Shown here: piece after piece, positions 1 through 8,043 of the stretch
Layout: each line of letters begins with the position of its first letter
Numbering within the stretch: position 1 is the stretch's first letter
DNA from: Actinocatenispora sp963815125
GTDB lineage: Bacteria > Actinomycetota > Actinomycetes > Mycobacteriales > Micromonosporaceae
Assembly (NCBI GenBank): GCA_963815125.1
Contig: CAWFFM010000002.1
Location: forward strand, 558,001 to 622,000
Direction of reading: 5' to 3'
DNA: 64,000 bases
Made by a program: the position numbers and the translations under genes
Notes under the pieces: generated by a model
Database searches by the model: none
What the model was told of the DNA's origin: nothing
What the model saw: the letters and a program-made list of their open reading frames with translations, nothing else

Positions 1-1032
1 GATGACCAGGCCCGGTCCCAGGAAACTGGTCTGCTCGTTGGCGCTGTCGGCGTACACCCGCCCGGCCTGGGCCGAACTCCCGAACACCGCGAAGGTGCCG
101 AACCACACCCAGGACACCACGTCGGTACCGAACCGGTCGATGTGCCAGGGGGTCCCGTGATAGCTGCCCGGTCCGGCCAGCAGCATCCAGAGCGGGTAGG
201 CAAGCAGGATCAGCGACACCAGCGCCGCAGTGCCGATCCGTGCCAGGAATGCGGGTAGTTCGCGCCGGGCGGCGTGCGGTGACAGTGCGGCCCGCAACGC
301 CACGAACACCGCGACCCCCAGCACCGTGAACAGCAGGATCTCCGTACCGGTCAGACACTGTGCGGCCACCAGTGCGCCGAGCAGTACGCCGCGGCGCAGC
401 GTCGGGGGCCGTTCGGAGCCCGCGCGGGCACGGTTACCAGGCAGCGCGCAGAGCACGATGAAAGGTACGAAGAACTGGCTGGTGAGGTGCAGGTGGGCGT
501 TGGACAGCGAGATCATGCCGGGGGAGAAACCGATCAACCCGGCGCCGAGGGCGGCGGCGACCGGCGAGCGCACCAGGTGTCGGCAGAACACCAGATACCA
601 ACCCGTCGCGGTGCCGGCCAGCGCAACGACGGCCAGTACCAGAAACGACGTGGCGGGACCGAATACCAGGGTGACCGGTGTGAGCACGACGGCGGGCAGT
701 ATGACCGACGAGTTGGCCATCAGGTTGGCGCCTTCGGGAGCGTTGACCTGATGGCTGTAGAAGGGGTCGGTCAGGTGCGTCACCGCGTGCGCCCCGTAGG
801 CCAGCATCCATTCCAGCAGCGGCTGGTCGCTGACGTTGTCGGCCAGTAGCCGGGTGTCCGGGGCGACCCAGAGCCGACCGGTCACCCATATCGCGAGCAG
901 CAGGAAAGAGCCGACTGCCAGCACGTGCGGGCGACAGGTCCGTACCGCCTGTAGCCATCCGGCCGGTGCCGGAGCTGCGCGCCGCGGGCGCTCGCCGCCG
1001 GCCCGCACACCTGGTTGCGCCGTATTCGCCAT
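1..1032 (-). CDS. Polytopic membrane protein, GT-C glycosyltransferase-like (partial, 3' end outside window)
   Basis: The frame starts at ATG 1032 behind a GGAGG ribosome-binding site and stays open to the window edge, giving 344 codons without a stop. After a basic Ala/Pro/Arg-rich cytoplasmic N-terminus of about 35 residues the protein has repeated hydrophobic segments with short loops. One loop holds DPFYSHQVNAPEG, an arrangement common in actinobacterial lipid-linked-sugar membrane transferases (GT-C-like) that act on polyprenyl-phosphate sugars. It lies 27 nt after the family-2 glycosyltransferase gene on the same strand. Inference: the upstream enzyme makes a polyprenyl-phosphate sugar and this protein uses it for a cell-wall glycan or glycoprotein. 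The exact family is not certain because the C-terminus is missing. Confidence 0.75.
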   Translation of the reverse strand, partial: MANTAQPGVRAGGERPRRAAPAPAGWLQAVRTCRPHVLAVGSFLLLAIWVTGRLWVAPDTRLLADNVSDQPLLEWMLAYGAHAVTHLTDPFYSHQVNAPEGANLMANSSVILPAVVLTPVTLVFGPATSFLVLAVVALAGTATGWYLVFCRHLVRSPVAAALGAGLIGFSPGMISLSNAHLHLTSQFFVPFIVLCALPGNRARAGSERPPTLRRGVLLGALVAAQCLTGTEILLFTVLGVAVFVALRAALSPHAARRELPAFLARIGTAALVSLILLAYPLWMLLAGPGSYHGTPWHIDRFGTDVVSWVWFGTFAVFGSSAQAGRVYADSANEQTSFLGPGLVI

Positions 1033-1059
1033 GTGCCTCCGGGCCGGTGGCGGCCGCGG

Positions 1060-1770
1060 TCAGGTGGTCCGTGGTCGGGGGCCGGGTACCGCGGAGAGGC
1101 GTTGGCGGGTCAGGATCCCCAGTGCCTTGACTCCGTCGAGCCAGGTGATCTTCTTTCCCTCGGCCCGGCTGCGGGCCGAATAGGTGACCGGTACCTCGTA
1201 GGGACGGATCCGGCGGCGGAGCAGTTTGCCGGTGATCTCGGCTTCCATTCCGAAGTCCTGGGACTGGATGTTCAGCGACCGGTAGAGCTGGGTGGGCATG
1301 AGCTTGAAGCACGTCTCCAGGTCGGAGAGGTAGCAGTTGTAGAGGATGTTCGCGGCTGTCGTGATGGCTTTGTTTCCCATCACGTACCAGAAGGAGAATG
1401 CGGAATGTCCGCCGAAGTTCCGGTTGCCGTAGATGACCTGGCTGCGGCCGTCCTGTATCGGCTTGAGTAGCCGGGGGATGTCGCGGGGATCGTATTCCAG
1501 ATCGGCGTCCAGGACGATCATGTAGTCGCCGGTGGCATGCTCAACGCCGGTACGGATGGCAGCGCCCTTGCCCCGGTTGACCGGGTGACGGATCATCCTG
1601 GTCCGGCTGTCGTCGATGTTGGCGAGTAGTTGTCGGGTGCCATCGGTACTTCCGTCGTCGATGACCAGTAGTTCGATCTCGCACGGATAGGTCACTTCGA
1701 GGGTCTGTTTGATCGCTGTGCTGACCCGGGCCTGTTCGTTGTAGACCGGCATCAGGATCGACAGGCGCAC
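1060..1770 (-). CDS. Family 2 glycosyltransferase, polyprenyl-phosphate sugar synthase-like
   Basis: A 236-residue GT2 (GT-A fold) enzyme resembling dolichyl/polyprenyl-phosphate mannose synthases. Visible motifs are the N-terminal LSILMPVYNE strand, VIDDGSTDGT for nucleotide-sugar binding, NRGKGAAIRTG, and the metal-binding LDADLEYDP. The C-terminal part contains the acceptor region ETCFKLMP followed by FGMEAEITGKLL. There is no C-terminal membrane segment, as in the soluble synthases. GTG 1770 is preferred because GGGAG lies 8 nt upstream; GTG 1779 is also in frame but touches that site. It is probably co-transcribed with the membrane protein that follows on the minus strand and is divergent from argC. 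The sugar (mannose or glucose) cannot be read from sequence. Confidence 0.88.
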   Translation of the reverse strand: MRLSILMPVYNEQARVSTAIKQTLEVTYPCEIELLVIDDGSTDGTRQLLANIDDSRTRMIRHPVNRGKGAAIRTGVEHATGDYMIVLDADLEYDPRDIPRLLKPIQDGRSQVIYGNRNFGGHSAFSFWYVMGNKAITTAANILYNCYLSDLETCFKLMPTQLYRSLNIQSQDFGMEAEITGKLLRRRIRPYEVPVTYSARSRAEGKKITWLDGVKALGILTRQRLSAVPGPRPRTT

Positions 1771-2008
1771 TGGGACCACTCCCGTCCGCAGTCTGAAATT
1801 CCGCTGTCATGGGTCGGCGTGTAGGCGGTTCTGCCGTGTACGCATTCGGCGTACGGGACCGTGACGCCGTGTGGCAGGACCGTCTGGCCTGATCGTAGCG
1901 AGCAGCTCCGGCTGGCCTGGTGGGTTGGATGCAAAGTTCAGGACCAGGTGGCGAGATCTCCACCGGCCAGGCTCGGCACATCGTTGCAGGTCACAGAAGA
2001 ACGCATTG

Positions 2009-2037
2009 TGATACAGTCTCCTGCATAGACATGCAGG
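2009..2037 (+). promoter_or_regulatory. argC promoter with overlapping ArgR operator (ARG box)
   Basis: An 18-bp perfect inverted repeat CCTGCATAGACATGCAGG (2020-2037) lies 9 nt before the argC start and matches the form of ArgR operators. Just upstream is an extended -10 element TGATACAGT (2009-2017), which would place the transcription start inside the box. A good -35 at the right spacing is not obvious. Since argR is in this operon, ArgR binding here with arginine as corepressor would block RNA polymerase and autoregulate the cluster. The palindrome is seen directly; its function is inferred from the family. Confidence 0.75.
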
Positions 2038-2046
2038 GAGTGTGGG

Positions 2047-3060
2047 ATGGGCGTACGGACCGCAGTGGCCGGTGCGAGCGGTTATGCCGGAGGTGAGCTG
2101 CTCCGACTGATCGAAGGACACCCCGGGCTACGACTGGTGGCTGCCACCGCGGGAACCAGTGCGGGGCGGGCGGTCACCGACCTGCACCCCCAGCTGCCCT
2201 CGCTGAATGCACTGACCTTGGGTCAGACCGGGCCGGCGGAGCTGGCCGATGCCGAACTGGTGTTCCTGGCGATGCCGCACGGTCAGTCCGCGGCACTCGC
2301 CGCCCAACTTCCCGCCGGCACCAGGATCGTCGACCTGGGCGCCGACCATCGACTGGTCGATCCGACCCAGTGGTCCCGCTACTACACCGGCGGGCATGCG
2401 GGCGCCTGGGTCTACGGACTGCCCGAGCTGCCCGGTCAGCGTGCCCGGATCGCCGCAGCGGACCGCGTCGCGGCCACCGGCTGCTACGCGGTGGCCACGA
2501 CCCTCGCGCTCGCCCCGCTGATCGCAGCCGGAGCGGCCAGTCCTGACGACGTCGTGGTGGTGGCCGCATCCGGCACCTCCGGCGCCGGACGGTCCACTGC
2601 GGCGCGGTTGACCGGCAGCGAGGTCATGGGTGATCTGTCCGCCTACAAGGTGGGCGCACACCAGCACACTCCGGAGATCAAACAGGCAACCGGGGCGCGG
2701 AGCGTGTCGTTCACCCCCATCCTCGCGCCGATGCCGCGAGGAATCCTGGCTACCGTGACGGCGCGGCCGGTCGGTTCGCCCAACAACGCGGACATTCGCC
2801 AGATCCTGACCCGGGCGTACCAGGACGAGCCGTTCGTGCATCTGCTCGAACCCGATGTGTGGCCGCATACCGGCGCCACTCTGGCCAGCAACGCCTGTCA
2901 ATTGCAGGCCACAGTGGACACTGACAGTGGTCGGATCGTGGTGCTCAGCGCGATCGACAACCTGGGCAAGGGCGCCGCCGGGCAGGCCGTACAGTGCGCC
3001 AATCTGATGCTGGACCTTCCCGAGACGACCGGGCTGAGCATGAACGGGGTGGCGCCGTGA
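2047..3060 (+). CDS. argC: N-acetyl-gamma-glutamyl-phosphate reductase
   Basis: A 337-residue enzyme for the third step of arginine synthesis: NADPH-dependent reduction of N-acetylglutamyl phosphate to the semialdehyde. The nucleotide-binding motif GASGYAGGELLR is at residues 9-20 and the catalytic cysteine is C146 in AATGCYA. The conserved GTSGAGR and HQHTPEI segments follow, and the length is normal for the family. ATG 2047 has GGGAG 6 nt upstream. It is the first gene of the arg operon; its stop overlaps the start of argJ. Confidence 0.97.
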   Translation: MGVRTAVAGASGYAGGELLRLIEGHPGLRLVAATAGTSAGRAVTDLHPQLPSLNALTLGQTGPAELADAELVFLAMPHGQSAALAAQLPAGTRIVDLGADHRLVDPTQWSRYYTGGHAGAWVYGLPELPGQRARIAAADRVAATGCYAVATTLALAPLIAAGAASPDDVVVVAASGTSGAGRSTAARLTGSEVMGDLSAYKVGAHQHTPEIKQATGARSVSFTPILAPMPRGILATVTARPVGSPNNADIRQILTRAYQDEPFVHLLEPDVWPHTGATLASNACQLQATVDTDSGRIVVLSAIDNLGKGAAGQAVQCANLMLDLPETTGLSMNGVAP

Positions 3061-4277
3061 CCACCGATACCCCTCGCCGAGCGGGGTACGGCGATACGCC
3101 GACCAGCGACGGACCTGCTGAGGTCATGGGCGTCACCGCGGCCGCCGGTTTCCGTGCGGCCGGTGTGGCCGCCGGGATCAAGCAGTCCGGCGCGCCCGAC
3201 GTGGCGCTGGTGGTCAACGACGGCCCCGAGTTCGCCGCCGCGGGTGTCTTCACCCGTAACCGGGTGAAGGCCGCGCCGGTGTTGTGGAGCGAACAGGTAC
3301 TGTCCGCCGGGGTCGTCCGCGCGGTCGTGCTCAACTCCGGCAACGCCAACGCCTGCACCGGGCCGGTCGGTTTCGCCGACACCCACGCGACGGTCGAACG
3401 GGTGGCGGCGGCATTGCGGATCGGCGCCGCCGACGTCGCGGTCTGCTCCACCGGCCTGATCGGTGAACGCCTGCCGATCGACGCGTTGCTGACCGGTGTC
3501 GACCGGGCGGCCGCGGAACTGAGCCCGGTCGGCGGTCCGGATGCGGCCGAGGCGATCCGCACCACCGACACGCGTTCCAAACAGGTACGCCTGGACGGCG
3601 CCGGGTTCGTGGTAGGCGGCATGGCCAAGGGTGCCGGCATGTTGGCGCCGTCGCTGGCGACCATGCTGTGCGTGCTGACCACGGACGCCCTGGCCGGGTC
3701 GGACGTACTCGATGCCGCATTGCGCGCAGCCAGCCGGGTCACCTTCGAACGCATCGACTCCGACGGTTGCCTGTCCACCAACGACACCATCCTGCTGCTC
3801 GCCTCCGGTGCTTCAGGGGTCAGTCCGACCGAACGGGAGCTGACCGACGTGCTCACCGCTGCCTGCGCCGATCTGGCAGGTCAGTTGCTCACCGATGCCG
3901 AGGGTGCGACGAAGGACATCGCGATCGAGGTCACCGGCGCGGTCACCGAGGACGAGGCGGTCGAGGTGGGGCGGGCCGTCGCCCGTAACAACCTGGTGAA
4001 GTGTGCCCTGTTCGGCAACGACCCCAACTGGGGTCGGATCCTTGCCGCCATCGGTACCACCAGCGCGCAGTTCGACCCCGGGAAGCTGGACGTGGCGGTC
4101 AACGGGGTCTGGATCTGCCGTGACGGCGCTGCCGCAGCCGATCGTGCCGAGGTGGATCTGACCGGTCGGGATGTCGCGATCACCGTCGATCTGGCCGCCG
4201 GTACACGATCCGCGACGGTGTGGACCAACGACCTGTCGACCGGATACGTCCACGAGAACTCGGCGTACTCGACATGA
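3057..4277 (+). CDS. argJ: Bifunctional ornithine acetyltransferase / N-acetylglutamate synthase
   Basis: A 406-residue ArgJ, which recycles the acetyl group from N-acetylornithine to glutamate and in the bifunctional form can also use acetyl-CoA. The self-cleavage site is visible at about residue 202, in KGAGMLAPSLATMLC, where the Thr after Ala becomes the N-terminal nucleophile of the beta chain. GTG 3057 overlaps the argC TGA as GTGA and is preferred over an in-frame start at 2994, which lies inside argC. The presence of argJ means the cyclic acetyl pathway is used. The stop overlaps the argB start. Confidence 0.96.
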   Translation: MTTDTPRRAGYGDTPTSDGPAEVMGVTAAAGFRAAGVAAGIKQSGAPDVALVVNDGPEFAAAGVFTRNRVKAAPVLWSEQVLSAGVVRAVVLNSGNANACTGPVGFADTHATVERVAAALRIGAADVAVCSTGLIGERLPIDALLTGVDRAAAELSPVGGPDAAEAIRTTDTRSKQVRLDGAGFVVGGMAKGAGMLAPSLATMLCVLTTDALAGSDVLDAALRAASRVTFERIDSDGCLSTNDTILLLASGASGVSPTERELTDVLTAACADLAGQLLTDAEGATKDIAIEVTGAVTEDEAVEVGRAVARNNLVKCALFGNDPNWGRILAAIGTTSAQFDPGKLDVAVNGVWICRDGAAAADRAEVDLTGRDVAITVDLAAGTRSATVWTNDLSTGYVHENSAYST

Positions 4278-5203
4278 CCGCGACCGCGCAGACACCGCCG
4301 TTGTCGCCGGACCTGAGCGCCGCGATGGCAAAGGCGCAGACACTCACCGAGGCGCTGCCCTGGTTGGCCAGCTTCCGCGGCGCCACCGTGGTGGTCAAGT
4401 ACGGTGGTCATGCGATGAGCGACCCGCAGCTACGTCGATCGTTCGCCGAGGACATGGTCTTCCTCCGCTGCGCGGGGCTGCGCCCGGTCGTGGTACATGG
4501 TGGCGGCCCGCAGATCTCGGCGATGCTGGACCGCCTCGACATCCCCTCGGAGTTTCGTGGCGGGCTGCGGGTGACCACACCCGAGTCGCTCGACGTGGTA
4601 CGGATGGTGCTGGTCGGTCAGGTCGGCAGGGAACTGGTCGGCCTGATCAACGAGCACGGGCCGTTCGCCGTGGGCATCTCGGGGGAGGACGCGCAGCTGT
4701 TCACCGCGGTGCGTCGCTCGGCCGTGGTGGGCGGGGAACATGTCGACGTCGGTCTGGTCGGGGATGTGGCCACCGTGGACCCCGGTGTCCTGGTCGACCT
4801 GCTGGCCGGCGACCGCATCCCGGTGATCTCCACCGTGGCACCGGACGCCGACGGTGTGGTGCACAACCTCAATGCCGATACCGCGGCGTCGGCCCTGGCT
4901 GTGGCGTTGGCCGCGCAGAAGCTGGTGGTACTTACCGACGTACCGGGGCTGTACGCAGACTGGCCGGACCGCAGCAGTCTGATCTCCCGACTGACCGTGG
5001 ATGAGCTGGCAGCGCTCGTACCCGAACTTGCCGCCGGCATGGTGCCCAAGATGGAGGCATGCCTTCGTGCGGTACGCGGCGGGGTGCCACAGGCACACGT
5101 GATCGACGGCCGGGTGCCGCACTCGATCCTGCTCGAGGTGTTCACCTCGGAAGGCTTCGGCACCATGGTCGTACCGTCCGACGGAGAGGACGATGCACAA
5201 TGA
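4274..5203 (+). CDS. argB: Acetylglutamate kinase
   Basis: A 309-residue amino-acid kinase that phosphorylates N-acetylglutamate and is usually the arginine-feedback step. VVKYGGHAM at residues 40-48 and VVHGGGPQI at about 73-81 form the phosphate-binding loops; NLNADTAASALA and the KMEACLRAV segment near the C-terminus are characteristic. The extended N-terminus of about 30 residues is typical of arginine-sensitive forms, but sensitivity is inferred. The start is ATG 4274, overlapping the argJ stop as ATGA. Confidence 0.96.
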   Translation: MTATAQTPPLSPDLSAAMAKAQTLTEALPWLASFRGATVVVKYGGHAMSDPQLRRSFAEDMVFLRCAGLRPVVVHGGGPQISAMLDRLDIPSEFRGGLRVTTPESLDVVRMVLVGQVGRELVGLINEHGPFAVGISGEDAQLFTAVRRSAVVGGEHVDVGLVGDVATVDPGVLVDLLAGDRIPVISTVAPDADGVVHNLNADTAASALAVALAAQKLVVLTDVPGLYADWPDRSSLISRLTVDELAALVPELAAGMVPKMEACLRAVRGGVPQAHVIDGRVPHSILLEVFTSEGFGTMVVPSDGEDDAQ

Positions 5204-6414
5204 ACGCAACCGTACCGGCGGCGGACCCTGGCCTGGTGTCGCGCTGGGACCAGTCGATGCTGCACAACTACGGCACACCTGCCCTGGCACTGGTGCGCGG
5301 CAGTGGCGCCGTGGTGACAGACGAGCACGGCATCGACTACCTGGACCTGTACACCGGGCTGGCGGTCAACGCCCTGGGCCATGCACATCCAGCGGTCGTG
5401 GCGGCGGTCACCCGTCAGATCGCGACCCTCGGCCACGTCGGCAACTTCTTCGCCAACCCACCGCAGGTCGCCCTCGCCGAACGGCTTCTCGGGCTGTTCG
5501 ACCGGCCCGGCGCGGTCTACTTCGCCAACTCGGGTGCCGAGGCCAACGAAGCTGCCTTCAAGGCTTCGCGGGCCACCGGCCGGACCGGCATCGTGTCCAC
5601 TGTGGATGGTTTCCACGGTCGGACCATGGGTGCGCTGGCCCTGACCGGGCAACCCGGGAAACGGGATCCGTTCCGCCCGCTGCCCGGCGATGTCACCCAT
5701 GTGCCGTACGGCGACGCCGGCGCTCTCACCGCCGCGGTCGACACCGACACCGCGATGGTGATCCTGGAACCGTTACAGGGCGAGGCCGGGGTGGTCGTGC
5801 CGCCGGCAGGCTATCTCGCCGCGGCCCGGGAGATCACCGAGCGGCGCGGCGCGCTGCTGGTCGTCGATGAGGTGCAGACGGGCGTGGGGCGTACCGGCCA
5901 GTGGTTCGCCCATCAGGCCGAGGGGATCCGGCCGGACCTGGTGACGCTGGCCAAGGGCCTGGGCGGCGGGCTTCCTCTCGGCGCCTGCGTGGCATTCCGG
6001 GACACCCGTTACGGCGACGTACCCGCGCTGCTCGGTCCCGGCACCCACGGCAGTACATTCGGCGGTAATCCGGTCTGCTGCGCGGCCGGTCTGGCCGTGC
6101 TGGACACCATCGCCGACGAGGGGCTGCTCGAGCACGTCAAACTGCTCGGCGAGCGACTGCGCGAGGGGGTGTCGGCGCTCGGCCATCCGATGATCGCCGG
6201 GACCCGGGGAGCCGGGCTGCTGCTGGGCATCGTGCTCACCGAGCCCGTGGCGGTCGCCGCTACGGCGGCATTGCAGGCCGCTGGTTTCCTGGTCAATCCG
6301 GCGCAACCGGATGTGCTGCGGCTGGCTCCGCCACTGAATCTGACCACCGGGCAGGCGGACAGCTTCCTGTCCGCACTCCCAGCCGCCCTCGACGATGCCG
6401 GAGCGTCGCAATGA
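5200..6414 (+). CDS. argD: Acetylornithine aminotransferase
   Basis: A 404-residue class-III PLP aminotransferase that converts N-acetylglutamate semialdehyde to N-acetylornithine. The cofactor site is visible as SGAEANEAA (111-119), VDEVQTGVGRTG (222-233) and the Schiff-base lysine K252 in TLAKGLGGG. ATG 5200 overlaps the argB stop as ATGA, and the stop in turn overlaps argF. Its position between argB and argF supports the acetylornithine assignment over ornithine or GABA aminotransferases, which share the fold. Confidence 0.96.
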   Translation: MNATVPAADPGLVSRWDQSMLHNYGTPALALVRGSGAVVTDEHGIDYLDLYTGLAVNALGHAHPAVVAAVTRQIATLGHVGNFFANPPQVALAERLLGLFDRPGAVYFANSGAEANEAAFKASRATGRTGIVSTVDGFHGRTMGALALTGQPGKRDPFRPLPGDVTHVPYGDAGALTAAVDTDTAMVILEPLQGEAGVVVPPAGYLAAAREITERRGALLVVDEVQTGVGRTGQWFAHQAEGIRPDLVTLAKGLGGGLPLGACVAFRDTRYGDVPALLGPGTHGSTFGGNPVCCAAGLAVLDTIADEGLLEHVKLLGERLREGVSALGHPMIAGTRGAGLLLGIVLTEPVAVAATAALQAAGFLVNPAQPDVLRLAPPLNLTTGQADSFLSALPAALDDAGASQ

Positions 6415-7355
6415 TCCGACACTTCCTGCGCGACGATGCACTCTCACCCGGCGAGCAGGCCGTGCTCCTCGACCTGGCCGACCGCATGAAGTCCGACCGC
6501 CACGCCCACCGGCCGCTGACTGGTCGTTCGGTCGCGGTCATCTTCGAGAAGCAGTCACTGCGTACCCGTACCTCGTTCGAGGTCGGCATCGCGCAGCTCG
6601 GCGGCCAGCCACTGATCATCGATGCCCGCAGTACACATTTCGGCCGGGGCGAGAGCGTCGCCGACGCGGCCCGGGTACTGTCCCGCTACGTCGACGCGAT
6701 CGTCATCCGCACCTTCGGCGACGACCGGTTGGTCGACCTGGCCGAAGCCTCCTCGGTACCGGTGGTCAACGCGCTGTCCGACGGCTACCACCCCTGTCAG
6801 CTGCTCGCCGATCTGCAGACGATCCGGGAACGTCGGGGTGCCCTTACCGGTGCGACGGTGACCTACCTCGGCGACGGCGCCAACAACATGGCCAACTCCT
6901 ACCTCCTCGCTGGTGCGACCGCCGGCATGCACGTGCGGATCGCCGCGCCGCCCGGATACCGACCCGACGCAGCCGTACTCGCTGCCAGCACCAGGATCGC
7001 CGCGCAGACCGGCGGTTCGGTCGAGGTGACGGAGGACCCGCGGGCCGCCGCGCGTGGCGCGGACGTCCTGGCGACAGACACCTGGACCTCGATGGGGCAG
7101 GAGAGCGACGGGAAGGACAGGGTCGGCCCTTTCCTTCCCTACCAGCTCAACGCCGGGTTGCTGGATCTGGCCGCGCCCGGTGCCATCGCGTTGCACTGTT
7201 TGCCTGCGCACCGCGGCGAGGAGATCACCGACCAGGTCATGGACGGCCCGGCCAGCGCGGTGTTCGACGAGGCCGAGAACCGGTTGCACGCCCAGAAAGC
7301 GCTGTTGACCTGGCTACTGGGTCCGGCGGGGGGAGCTGCTCATGAGCACCGGTGA
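6411..7355 (+). CDS. argF: Ornithine carbamoyltransferase
   Basis: A 314-residue carbamoyltransferase joining carbamoyl phosphate and ornithine to give citrulline. The carbamoyl-phosphate loop is SLRTRTSF (49-56), followed by HPCQLLADL (127-135) and the ornithine loop LHCLPAHRG (261-269). These match anabolic OTCases. The ATG overlaps the argD stop. The 3' end overlaps argR by 14 nt. Confidence 0.96.
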   Translation: MIRHFLRDDALSPGEQAVLLDLADRMKSDRHAHRPLTGRSVAVIFEKQSLRTRTSFEVGIAQLGGQPLIIDARSTHFGRGESVADAARVLSRYVDAIVIRTFGDDRLVDLAEASSVPVVNALSDGYHPCQLLADLQTIRERRGALTGATVTYLGDGANNMANSYLLAGATAGMHVRIAAPPGYRPDAAVLAASTRIAAQTGGSVEVTEDPRAAARGADVLATDTWTSMGQESDGKDRVGPFLPYQLNAGLLDLAAPGAIALHCLPAHRGEEITDQVMDGPASAVFDEAENRLHAQKALLTWLLGPAGGAAHEHR

Positions 7356-7902
7356 CCTCCCGCCGTCCGGGGTGCGGCTCGAGCCGCCGGTCGGAGACCC
7401 TTCGGCACGCCCGGTCACCAAGACCGCACGGCATGCCCGGATCGCTGAGATCATCCGGGACCGGTCGGTACGTTCCCAGACAGAGCTGGCCGAGCTGCTC
7501 GCCGACAGCGGTATCACCGTGACCCAGGCCACCCTCTCGCGTGACCTGGAGGAGCTGGGCGCGGTGAAGGTACGAGGCACCGACGGAGGTGGGTCCGCCT
7601 ATCTGTTGCCCGAAGAGGGACGCCCACCGATGCGTCCCGCCGAGCAGGCACCGGCTCGGCTGCAACGGCTGCTGCGGGAGCTGCTGACCGGAGCCGATTT
7701 CAGCGCCAATCTCGCGGTCCTGCGAACCCCGCCCGGTGCGGCCCAGTTCCTTGCCAGTGCGCTGGACCGCTCCGGGCTTCCCGAGGTCGTCGGCACCATC
7801 GCCGGTGACGACACCATCGTGGTGATCGCCCGTGAGGACATCGGCGGCAGAAACCTGGCCGCTCTGCTCAGCAGTTGGGCTGGCCGGGACGACACCCACT
7901 GA
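7342..7902 (+). CDS. argR: Arginine repressor
   Basis: A 186-residue ArgR family regulator. An N-terminal extension of about 26 residues precedes the winged helix (27-90), with the SRDLEELGAVKV recognition region at 66-77. The C-terminal hexamer and arginine-binding domain (about 108-182) includes GTIAGDDTIVVIARE, with the acidic GDDT corepressor residues intact. It is expected to bind the box before argC with arginine and so control its own operon. ATG 7342 lies inside the argF 3' end, which suggests translational coupling. Confidence 0.96.
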   Translation: MSTGDLPPSGVRLEPPVGDPSARPVTKTARHARIAEIIRDRSVRSQTELAELLADSGITVTQATLSRDLEELGAVKVRGTDGGGSAYLLPEEGRPPMRPAEQAPARLQRLLRELLTGADFSANLAVLRTPPGAAQFLASALDRSGLPEVVGTIAGDDTIVVIAREDIGGRNLAALLSSWAGRDDTH

Positions 7903-8043
7903 CGAATGACGCGCAGCGTCACAGCAAGATGGACGGTTCGTTCGGCGGATGTTGTCGGGCCGGTGACCGGCCGATAGCCGCGGTGACCGGCGCCGAGTGT
8001 GTCGGTGCTGGTGGCCATACATCGTGCAGGAAGAATGGTTGGC

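Noticed and set aside
8013..8030. Second ARG box before argH
   Set aside because: Only the right half-site (TGCAGG) matches; the left half is poor, so it is not reported as an operator.
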